DNA of 64,000 bases, taken from the NCBI GenBank assembly GCA_013423325.1, contig BLJB01000009.1:186001-250000 (forward strand), in the 5' to 3' direction. Below are positions 44,914 through 54,894 of this stretch, in pieces (the stretch's first letter is position 1; the number at the start of each line of letters is the position of its first letter). The notes beneath the pieces were generated by a model. The model searched no databases. It saw nothing but the letters and a program-made list of their open reading frames with translations, and had not been told where the DNA came from. Both the position numbers and the translations under genes were made by a program. The stretch is from Usnea hakonensis (lineage: Eukaryota > Ascomycota > Lecanoromycetes > Lecanorales > Parmeliaceae).

Positions 44914-47019
44914 TTAGTCGTCTCCTTCAGCTAGTGATGATGGTTGGAATCCCACCGTATAAATGGCGTTCACAAACCTTGCCACAGGTGAATCTGATAT
45001 ATATTCTTCAAAAATGCGATCGAAGTCTATACGATACCCAAGACAACACCCATCATGAGTAACAGCTTTGCTTACCCAAGGCTCGGTCTGGAAGGTCAAT
45101 CCGATCACGGCCAGAGTAAGATCAGCTTTGTCTTTCTCTGTCAACGGGCTGAATGGCTGCTGTATCTGCGACCCCATTTTTGAACAGAGCGTAAAATTTC
45201 TGCTCGACTCTTCTTGAAGACCGCATTGGTCTGCCAATTGAGACATGAGAACAGAGTCCTCTACCAATCGCTTCCCAGTGGTACAATCGAGCCCAAACAT
45301 TGGCCTTCGGAGTTTCATTTGTTGAGAACACTTCTCAAAGATTCGACGCACTTGGAAAGGAAAATCAAAAGCTTTCTGGGGCATACAATAGCAGTGAAGC
45401 GAGTCTCTACCTGGAGAGCAATTCCCACATGCAGGTAGCACGCACCGTGAATTATAACGCACGCTTAGAGCTGTGCTCAAGACTAACATTGCATCTTCTG
45501 GGGTGAGACAAGCATTGAGGCCTGCCACTAAAGAGGTCATGGACCAGAGAGTTTCGTCTCGGCTACTGGCGAAATTGAGAAATGCCCGAGCCTCCAGCGA
45601 AGATTCGCATGAGTCATTAGAAGGCAGATGCATCGTATGTATCCATTCGTTCATCTTTACGGTCGAGAAGAGCCGGGAGGCCCGAGTTCGTAATAAGGGC
45701 TCATAATAGTAAGCATAGTACAAGGGAAATGAGATATCAAGTCCGGGTCCATGATAAGCCTCGAGCTCAAACTTGGTCTGGTCTTCGATCGCGGAGTGAT
45801 TAATACGCATCCCAATTAGAGTGCCAATCGCGGTTCTGGCTCGGCATATCAATGATTTCAGCATCTCCTTTTGGAGGTCAGCATAATGTACGTTTCAGAT
45901 GTCAGAACTGTGTTGCAAATACCTCCAGAGCTTTGTACAGTTCATGTAATGACATGAGTACTACTGTCGCTGAATTACCCATTTTTCTGAGCAATTCCCG
46001 GTCCGGTCCTTCGCGTGTGGTATTGACCTTGATTATAATCTCCTTCAACTCCTCCGTCTTTCTATCAATTTCTAGCTGAAGCTGGTAAAGCCCTCGCTGT
46101 AATCCATTGATCTCTTGCCTCATTGTCTCTTGATTTTTCTCAAGCACCTTTGAGATCTGAGCTCGAGAATTATCATTTGCCTGCTCAACCCGGGCGGAGA
46201 CGTATTCGACTTGTGTGAAAATAGCATCGTTATAGGCGGAAGCTGCATCCGCGACGGCACTGAGCACATTCGCCCGAGTTTCCCGCTGTTCGTTGGCAGT
46301 GAGGGTGCGAGTTGTTTCGCTCTGCTCTGCCAGATTCGCGGCCGCCGATTCGAATTCTTGAGACAATATTGTTTCCGTCTGTTTATGTAGTTCTTTCAGT
46401 TGCATGGTTTGTCCGTCAGTGGCGGTGACCAAACAGTTTTGGGTTCCAATCAGTATCTCTGAGAGCTTTTGTACGCTCTCCTTTGTAGCGTTATCGAGTG
46501 TTCGAAGAGACTGAATTTGTTGAAGGCCCAGTAAGTCAATTTGAGATCTTGGAGCATGAAATCAGCCTTGTATACCGAAGCCAACCACAAACATGAACTG
46601 CGGTACCTCAGATCCACGGCGACATGCAAAATCAGTTCCTGACGAAAGCCCGCCAATCTTTCTTCGAGGCTCCTCAATTTCTGCTTGCCCCATAATGCCT
46701 TCAACGCTTTTCTGAAGCTCTCAGACCGTTTGAGCTTTGCTTTGACGCCAAGGTATTTCAAAGACTTAAGCAGCTCGTCTGCGACCTCGCTGCAGCTTGG
46801 TCATAGTTGCCCCAGTACTGAGCCCACTGGCTCTGTTGACGTCTGCAAGCAAGAGGTCAAATCCTTCAAATCAGTCGTAATACCTTCAAGATCGTCATGT
46901 TCTTTCAAAGTACCCGAAGTCGAGGCATGGATTTGGCGAGTCTTCGAGATCGCCGCGCCTGTGAAATTAAGGAATTGGAGGATGTTGCCAGCTAAGCTGA
47001 TGGCGGCAAGGCTCTCCAT
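44914..47019 (-). pseudogene. Helo-like N-terminal STAND-type gene with one nonsense codon
   Basis: The start MESLAAISLAGNILQFLNFT and the helical stretch after it match the Helo-like N-terminal domain found on fungal STAND (NOD-like) proteins, related to the heterokaryon-incompatibility HeLo domain. I model exons 47019-46576, 46510-45923 and 45867-44914, about 661 codons. One in-frame TGA (46803-46801) falls between LGQL and PSCSEVADELLKSL, where homologues have a residue, probably Cys. Everything before and after is in the same frame, and no intron fits round it. The middle is a coiled coil (residues about 150-340). The last 318 codons are a folded, unfamiliar region with CGNCSPGRDSLHCYC. 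No NACHT, NB-ARC or repeat region follows. It is either a recent pseudogene, a sequencing error, or translated from a later Met. Confidence 0.65.
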
Positions 47020-47706
47020 ATTTAGACATCATAGGAGTGAAGGAGGAGGAAGAATGCTCGGCAAGAGCCATAGGTTTCAGAGAGGGCAATTTAGAGGGCG
47101 CAGCTTGGGATTGTGCCCTCGGCTGTAACCTTGCTTGGATCATTCATGCATCTAAAAGCGATTATTTACGGCTAGGCCGCTTTTGAGATAATCGCAGCCC
47201 AAAGATGTATTCCTGGGCTGCGAACCTCTGCGGACCAGCTCACCTTGTAGTTGGCGAGGTGTCAAATATCTAACCCTGACAGTGTAAGAGATCGATTTGG
47301 CGACGCCAAGTGGCGAAATCACCCTCAATGTCACAGGTCATGGGCAATACATCGTCTTTTGGCTCTTAGGTTTCGCTGACGGTACCTACCGGTGCCACAT
47401 ATTTTGCAATTCAACGGGGAAATTTCTAAATCATATCTCGCATCTTCTAGAAGTCTTGGGCAGAGGTCTCCAATGCTCGAGCTTGAACGTGTTTGTATTT
47501 GAATTCGAGAAAATTGCAAAACCATGGCATTGTGTACATGTAAATTTCACGCTAGTAACTGGTCCTAGCTCGATAACACCAAAACATCTTCTTTCCAAAG
47601 CATCATCCTCTCCAACCCCAACTACCTACTTCAACAAACAAAGCCAACCCTCCCCTCAGCCTCAATACCTCTCCGCCACCCACAAAGTCAAGACCCTGAA
47701 CCAGCA
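47020..47706. other. Intergenic region
   Basis: About 690 bases between the divergent Helo-like gene and TOM6. A 177-codon frame at 47297-47830 runs into the TOM6 gene in another frame and has no domain. No gene is seen. Confidence 0.5.
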
Positions 47707-48402
47707 ATGGCGCCCAAACGTGCTCCTACTGCCACTACAACGTCCTCCGCCTCACGCTCCTCCGCCGCCGCACGATCAAGCGGCCCTCCAGCTCGGCAAC
47801 CGGAGCCCGGCACAGTTGGCAGTGCGCTGAGGAATACGTACGACATGTTGACGGCGCAGGAGAACAGAAGTGTTCTGAAGGCTGTGGGGTTTGCTGGGGT
47901 AAGTGAATATTCCTGTTTCGCGACGACGGTTCGAAGGGGGAGGAGCAAAGGAGCGGCTACAAGAAAAAAGTGGAAAGCTGGGAAGGGAATTCGTGAAGAA
48001 ATTGATCTGGTCGAATTCGCAAAGGAGACGGGTCAAGCAAGAACTTGTCTATGGAAAGAAGGGAAATGTGGCAGAAGTCCAACGATGCCACTGAGAGGAA
48101 GCTACAAAGTCAAGATATGAGACAGCGTTTCAATCACATTTCGTTGGAATTATCGAAACCTGCACGAAGAGTTTAACGAGCACACGCTGACTCTACCACT
48201 CTCTCACACAGGTCGCAGTCGCCTTCCTTTCCAGCAGCTGGAGCGAAATCCTGCATCCGCCGTACGTAACCCACCTTCATCCCTTTCTCCACTTCCTCCT
48301 CAACCACCGCGCTCTCATATCCACTATTTCCGAATTTCCTCCCACTACGAGCCGTTTGGGAAAAAACACAAGAGCTAACACAAGCAAATCTCCAGCGTCT
48401 GA
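47707..48402 (+). CDS. TOM6: TOM complex small subunit Tom6
   Basis: Three exons (47707-47898, 48212-48261, 48396-48402) encode 82 residues. The basic, Ser/Ala/Pro-rich start MAPKRAPTATTT is followed by RNTYDMLTAQENRSVLKAVG and the membrane segment FAGVAVAFLSSSWSEILHPP, which closely follows my memory of fungal Tom6. Tom6 is a tail-anchored protein that stabilises the translocase of the mitochondrial outer membrane. The first intron is 313 bp, long for this window. The last exon is only 7 nt (C GTC TGA), joined across a 134-bp intron with a GCTAAC branch site, giving the end HPPV. Reading through the second intron would append about 75 residues of Pro/Thr-rich sequence, so splicing is strongly favoured. 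Confidence 0.82.
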
Positions 48403-48578
48403 AAAATCCCCCACACCCACCACATCCACCACCTCGCCAAAAAAAAAAGGGTGGGGGAAACCATGCTATCCACACACTACGGAAAAGCCCCCATATGTAG
48501 CAGCAGGGATACATACATACATACATAACAAACCATAACAACCAAACCCTCTTTCTCCCAGGAACCCATTTCCCTGTC

Positions 48579-48611
48579 CACACACACACACACACACATA
48601 CATACATACAC
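48579..48611. repeat. (CA)n followed by (CATA)n
   Basis: About ten CA dinucleotides run directly into three or four CATA tetramers. The tract is downstream of TOM6. Confidence 0.9.
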
Positions 48612-49191
48612 TAAACGCTGCATCATCTACCGGGAAGATTGAAGATTCAGCGGCAATAACGAACGTGCCTAAAACCCCCCCCCCCGGCCCAATTCATCAT
48701 CCCAGATTAGCGAAAACTCAGTCGTAGCAGTTCGTTCCCCTTTCTTGGCCTGCATTGCATTGTTGCGACCGATAGACTTTACGGACGATGCGGATCGATA
48801 GTTGCGTAGATGGGGTAACGTGGTGCGGGCTTTAGTTAAAGTAGTTGACTACGTACGTACTACATAAGGTACATACATACAAGCATGATCCTTTCTTTTT
48901 TAGTAGTATATTCTCCAAAGCCGGACCGTTTTGCTAAGTCACCCGCTTTCCCTTTCGTTGTAGTCGGACAAGTGGACTTTTAGGTACGTATTGGAACGAG
49001 AATTTCAGTTCTCCTGTTTCTTCTTCTATTCTTCCCGGATTAGATGTTAGTTTGATAAAGGAAGAGAGAAAGGGTAATACATAGTCTCTTTTGACTCTTT
49101 TCTCTGTCCGTAAGATACACCGAAAAAAATATCAAGTCAGATTCCATGTCACCCACCTTCTACCAAAAAAAAAAAAGCAGCAGCAAGCTCC

Positions 49192-49241
49192 CCGCGCGCG
49201 CGCGCGACACAGAGAGAGAGGGAGAGAGGAAGAGAGAGAGA
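49192..49241. repeat. (CG)n and GA-rich repeats
   Basis: Eight CG dinucleotides in a row (49192-49207) are followed by a GA-rich stretch. A pure CG run of this length is the only one in the window and could adopt Z-DNA. Confidence 0.85.
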
Positions 49242-49917
49242 AAACATCTTCCGATTAATTTGGAATCCAGACGTCGGGTATCCCGCCACTGTCGCTATGC
49301 TATTGTAAAAGTCTCTCAAGCTATCTATGCAATCACAAATACCGCCCGTAATGCCGCTTCGCTTCGCATGTTGAAAGAGTGAGGAAAAATCAAAAGAGGG
49401 GGTTTTTTCTGCAATCGTACATAATGGTGGTAATTAATCAGATGGAGGATTTTGCTGAGATGTAGTAGTAGAGATGGTTTGGTTGGTAGTTGTGATGATG
49501 GTGGCGTAGGGAATGCTGTCCAAGATGTGTTTATGTGTAGGTGTTGATGGCGGTTTGGATGGGTTGGAGCAGTCTTTTGTTCAAGGTGAGATTTGAGGAA
49601 TCCATTTCGAGGTGTCTGTGGTGGCGACGCTTCAATTCGGATGGATCTATTTTCCTTGTTTGTCTGCTGGTAGTAAGAGACGCGCCGGTGATGCTAGGTA
49701 TTGCAGACGGTAGAAGGGCGAAAAAGATTGTTTGTAGTAATAGCTGTTTCGAATGGAAATCGCTCATAATGCATCGCTCGCGATAAAGACAGATGTATAG
49801 CCGCCCATGCTAAAAAACGCCAGGCTATGCCGGAAAAGAGGCCGCTCCATGTAACTCCACAGTGGGATTCGATATCCCGCGGGGTATAACCGCCTCGCGG
49901 CGCAATTCTAAGCATGT

Positions 49918-50195
49918 TCAAAAGTGCTGCGTATACGATGACGAAGGGTCATCTGGTAAACTGAAAGGCGGCGCCGAATACGGCGTGTGAAGGTCAAACT
50001 CGCCGGAGAAATGATGGCCCAGTGTCTCATCAAAGTAGTTGCCGGCTGACCCAGGGGTAGTCTGGTTGCTGAAAGCGAAGTTGTGATCGCCAGGATCTGA
50101 TGCAGCGTGGGATGAATTATTGTGAGCCAAACCTGCGACATGCTGAGGAGGTTGCGGGAAGCCTTGCGGACGAGGTGTGGTTTCGAAGTGATGGC

Positions 50196-50226
<31 letters not shown>

Positions 50227-52850
50227 GTGGACATTGGAATTGATGGGGTGGAAGCCTTGGTACGTTGACTGAATTGGTGAGAAGAGTTCATCCTCGGGCT
50301 TGATATTTGTTTGCGCTGCGACTGGAAAATTGTGTTGACCAGGAAGGACAGTGGAGAGAGAAAGAATAGGGGTACCCCGATTGGCTTTGCGTTTTCGAGA
50401 CTGTTTGGGTGTCGCCCCGTCGGAGAAGCGACGATCTGTCCACGGCCTCTGACCAGACTTCCCAACAGACTTCTTCTCAGATTTACCCCTCCCTTCGCGA
50501 CCGCTTCCTGATTTTCGTTGTCCTCTTTTTCTGGCAATATGTGAGGCTTCTGTCCGATATCCTGTGTCGCTGCCTTCCCTCCTCATACCTGGGGTGTCAG
50601 CACCACCCGCCATCCGGAAGCTGAGTGGTGAGAACGTTTCAGGCATAGAACCCTGTAGCCCAGGATCCTCCAATAGCATCATTCCCTGCGGGCCCATTAC
50701 AGTCTCCATTGCAGGATCACCTACCCGAAATTCCTTCATCAAAAGACCCAGTCGTTCAACTGCAGCGCCAGCCAACTTATGGATCCCTAATTTGTTCAAT
50801 TCGAGAAATGTGCTGTATGTATGCTGCACTGCTCCCAGATCTTGAGTGTCGCCCGTCTCAAGCATGGACAACAGTAGGATCATGGCCGCGTTGAATGCCA
50901 TTTGGCCCATTGTCCAGCAGATCATAGCCGCACGGACTCGAGTTGAGAAGAATTGAAAAGCGACTAAGAGCGCCCGACAGGACATAAGAACACGACCCCT
51001 GCCACGAGGCACATTGTTCGCATCCACGTCCGGGTAGACGGGAGAGAAATTGATGTTGGGACCGTCAGAATTACGACGCACATTCTCGATTCGCTGCCGG
51101 TTCAATAGGATGAGAAAGTTGTGCGTTTTGGCGTGCAAAACTCCTGCCTGGGCGTCCAAAGGCCATCCCGGGAGTACCTTATCCTTCTCGAGCCAGCTCA
51201 TATCAAGCGAGATTAGTCCAGGTAGAGTTTTCTGCAAGGCTAACAGATCGTCGGAGAATTTGTCAATCTGGTCGTTATTCAGGTAGCCAGCAGAAAGAAT
51301 CTGACGTCCCAAGATACTAAACTGAACAAGATAGTTTGAAAGGCTCTGGACAAGCGGATCTTGGACTATCGGCTCTGGTGGTCGGCAATCGCCCATGCTT
51401 GATATCGCCATGGGTCTTCCCAGCGCCATTGAGTACTGCTGATCCATATGTATCATCCACCACCAAAGATTTCTTCGAATATTCATCTCTTTGGGAGGTG
51501 CCGGAGGGTTCAGCTGACTTGGATCCCGATGCACTATATATGTAAGCACAAAGCTGGAGCTATCAGCGGTGCTTGCCACTCACGACCAATACTTTGAGCA
51601 AGCCTGACAGTGGCGCCGAAGAGTGCTGAGGCATCAAGAAACTTTCCGTTGTTGGTAAGGTACGGTCCCATCATTACCAGTGCCTCAATGACAAGTAATG
51701 TTGGCCGACTCATGAAGGAAGCAAGTCTCAAACACTGGTAGGCGGCAGCAACTGCATGACTTTAGCGAGGAAGGGGCGGAGTTTAACTGCTCATACTGAC
51801 TGTAAACATCGCCCTTCTTTGACTCCTGTTCAACGCTACCAGCAACCCACTTTCCACCAAATTTGTCATACACACCATCCTGCAAACCCTGTGCTAGCGT
51901 CGCAAAAAGCAGAGCGAGCATGTCGGGATAGAGGGCGGCGTTGTGTTCGAGGTTGTCCAGAAATCGTCTGACTTCATTATTCGTACACTGATCGGGCACA
52001 TGGGGAAAAGAACAGAACTGTGCTCGTCGCTGGAAAGAATCAAGATAGAAGAACAGATCTTGCTCGGGTGGCAGCAGCTTGACCAGATTCGAAGTGTCAT
52101 CTTTAGCAGACCAAAGGGTGGGAAATGGATGGGAAGTTGCGAGTTGAAAGGCAAAGATATCAGTGGCACGAGGGACGGCGTGAGTGAGATTCGAAGGTCT
52201 GCGGTCAAAATCGAGATGGGCGAACTGGGGGTGGGCAACACCTTAGCGGGATGATGGGAAGACGGCTTCGGAGGACGGGCGGGCGCTTACCTCTTCGACC
52301 ACACTGGTCATACCTGGGCTTCCAAAGTAGATGTTGTCATTCAAATCTCCACTGAAGGCCTGCACCTGAAGTGCAGGCAGAGGTGAAGGTTTCTTGGTTA
52401 CTTTGGGAGGCAGCTTGATTTTTTGTCCGCTGCGTGCGAAAATGTTATCGTCGGTCGGCTCCGCTTTGATAGGCTCCCCACGTAGGATAGCCATTTCATT
52501 GCGGAGGTTAGCTATCGTCTTGTCTCGTTCCTTCAAAGCCTCTGCTTGAAGGATGGGCTGCCTCTCCGCCTCTGAGAGATCGAATTCACATAGCTCGGCA
52601 ATCTGATGTAGAGAGCATGCTGTACACGGCTGGATACGATCACACTGGGAAGTTGAGGAACGTAAGATGAAGGTGATATGCAGACTTGAAGAGTTTGGAG
52701 TCGACTTGCCTTGACCTTCCGAGCTCTGCATGGATTACATGATAGTTGGGGACGTTTCGACTTTTCTCGAGGTGGACGAGTAGGCTGGGCTGGTGGTCGA
52801 GGTTGGGGGGAGAGATCGTCGGGATCAAAGGCGGTGCTGATGCCGTCCAT
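49918..52850 (-). CDS. Zn2Cys6 transcription factor with fungal-specific domain
   Basis: Five exons (52850-52710, 52644-52291, 52224-51801, 51751-51584, 51533-49918) encode 900 residues. The binuclear zinc cluster has all six Cys: Cys38, 41, 48, 54, 57 and 66 (spacing 2-6-5-2-8). The intron falls between CRARKVK and CDR, and its donor is GCAAGT (GC-AG), the only site that keeps the cluster intact. A short coiled-coil linker (LKERDKTIANLRNEMAIL) follows. The middle region has the fungal transcription-factor pattern: AAAYQCLRLASFMSRPT, LFGATVRLAQSIGLHRDPSQ and NLWWWMIHMDQQYSMALGRP. The C-terminal 250 residues are disordered, with a basic KRKANR patch and a ten-residue Gln run. It would act as a nuclear sequence-specific regulator; its target pathway is not visible from the neighbours. 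Confidence 0.9.
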
Positions 52851-53572
52851 GACCTCGTACGATGGCGGTGTGAAGGAAGACGGGCAGATGGGGTGGGATC
52901 GTGATCCATTAAACTGCTTGGTGAAGCATACTAGTATGTGATAATGAGAAGGGTGCAGGCATGCTGATATCAACGAGCATTATCAACGCCAATCTCAAAT
53001 GGATTAGGGCTTTTCCGTTATGCGACACAGAGTAAGTGGCAGATCTAGGCCTAGGGTCGAATATGAGCCACTTATCCGGCTGCACGGTGTTGTGTTCGTG
53101 CATGCAAGTAGTCAAGGGCATGAGAGACAAGTGCATCTGAGAGTTCTACGCAGATTGCCGAGTCGCTTTTTGGATTCGATATGAATACCGAGGCGTGCTT
53201 CACACCTCTTTCTTCCCCACAAACATCCGACTTTAATAGGTCGGCATACTTGTACGGGGACATTTGAAATTTAGCGGCAGGTCAAGGGTGTGAGCTTGTA
53301 TGTTTGAGTGCATGGTGTGGGTGATGGTATGGGAGGAATGCCTGGTTAGAGATCTTGGTGGCTTGCATTGGCTCGGATAGACTAATCAAGACCCATGTCG
53401 ATATAGAACCAGTCAGGGTCACGACTGGTGCGGAGTCGACCCGTTGAGCGTTGAGATTCTTAAGCAGGCTGATGTAAAGTACCATGGCCTAATGAGAAGA
53501 AGGGATAGCTTTTGAGGCCCTTTGGGTGTCGAGCATAGCGCTTGACTCGACAATGCATTGCTGGCAACGGTC

Positions 53573-53595
53573 CTGCTGCTGCTGCTGCTGCTGCT
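53573..53595. repeat. (CTG)n trinucleotide repeat
   Basis: Seven to eight tandem CTG triplets, followed by a T-rich TTTTCTTTTC stretch. It lies outside any coding region that I can support. Confidence 0.9.
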
Positions 53596-53993
53596 CTGTA
53601 GTTTTGTTTTTTTCTTTTCTTTTCTTTTTATCTTTCCTCTTTGACGGGCTTAGAGTCAGAAGTTGAGGACATAGATTGGATAGGGATTGGATGAATGGTA
53701 ATAGCTCGTCATCGACTTTGATTGTGATTGGACCCCCATTTTTTTTTCGTTTATCGATTTGTCAAAAGACCAAGTCAAGACCGCGGGACATTCTTGCGTC
53801 TCCATCTCCCCCCTCTCTTTTTCTTCTTCTTCCTCTTCTTCCCACTCCATGATAGCAAATGCTTTCCATATCGGCAAGGGTCAGTGGGTCACACACTCCG
53901 CCCTTATTTTTCATCGTTCTATTTTAGTAAAGGTTTTTTCCTTTCCTTTTCGTATCGCCATATCCGAAGAATGTTGGTACGTATGAATGTAAG

Positions 53994-54071
53994 TTTAGGA
54001 GGCTTTAGGATCATTTAGGGTGACTTAGGTTGTGGTTTAGGGCTCTCTAGGGTTCTCTAGGGCGCTCTAGG
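53994..54071. repeat. Degenerate 10-bp tandem repeat with a TTTAGG/CTCTAGG core
   Basis: A TTTAGG, CTTAGG or TCTAGG core recurs at 53994, 54004, 54014, 54024, 54036, 54046, 54056 and 54066, so the spacing is 10 bases, with one step of 12. The bases between the cores vary. The core resembles the fungal telomere unit (TTAGGG) but the period is 10, not 6. Confidence 0.75.
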
Positions 54072-54870
54072 TACCGCTTTGTTCCAAGATTGGGGCAGAT
54101 GGTCCAAGGGTTGAAAAGATCGGATCTAAAGGCATTCGGTGTTAATTGCAAGTTTGGTAACGACACCCTTTCCGTTAGTGGCCGTGCAGATCCCGTTATG
54201 GCCCGCCGGACACACTCTCCGGGATCGGTCACGCTCCAACCAATTCTCGAAAATTATTCATCCGTCGATCTGATCTGCCATCAAACCATGGGTCTCACGC
54301 AGATCTATCAGAAATGATCAGCAGGCAAGTCGAATCGTATCCTACAGCCTACCCTTTCCTTTCCTTTCCTTCCCCCCTTTCCTCCTTGATCATCATCATT
54401 ATTCAACAGAGCCGCTATGCACACGCGACGCCAAGGGATGGATCCATGAAAAATGCAGCGCTAGCCTGTTGGAAAATAAGTTAGTAAAAGAATTCTTGGC
54501 TCATGTCAGAAAGTCGCAATTTGAAGCAAAAGAGACGAATGAACAGCCAATGAGAATGCGAATCAGGCTTGCCGTGAATGAATTATAAGCGAGAATGCTC
54601 GGGCGCCTGCAGGTGGGCGGCCTAGACGCAGAAGTATTTGTCAACCTTGAACATAGCTCCATACCGTACTCGCTATCATTATTACTCCATTATTTCATCA
54701 GTTGCCTACTATCCCTCACTATTATTATTATTATTTTATTTCTCTTCTTTTTGCCTTTTTGTTTTCTTGTGCATACCTAGTAAGATACAAATACCCTGTG
54801 ATTTCAATTGTCAGTCATTCTCACTCTTTTCATATCTGACATTGCATTATGCATTCTTTTCCTCTCTTCT

Positions 54871-54894
54871 GCTTGCTTGCTTGCTTGCTTGCTT
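54871..54894. repeat. (CTTG)n tetranucleotide repeat
   Basis: About six tandem copies of a 4-bp unit (GCTT). No gene overlaps it. Confidence 0.9.

Larger units (their letters stand above)
48403..49917. other. Microsatellite-rich intergenic region
   Basis: About 1.5 kb without a gene. It holds several simple repeats: (CA)n at 48579-48598 running into (CATA)n to about 48611, a C run at 48675-48685, poly-A at about 49165-49176, (CG)n at 49192-49207 and GA-rich repeats at 49210-49241. The right end is the 3' flank of the transcription-factor gene. Confidence 0.6.

Noticed and set aside
47297..47830. 177-codon plus-strand frame overlapping TOM6
   Set aside because: It runs through the TOM6 5' region in another frame and becomes Pro/Thr/His-rich there; the TOM6 frame explains the conserved part.
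53994..54071. Internal telomere remnant
   Set aside because: The core resembles TTAGGG, but the period is 10 bases and no pure hexamer tandem occurs.
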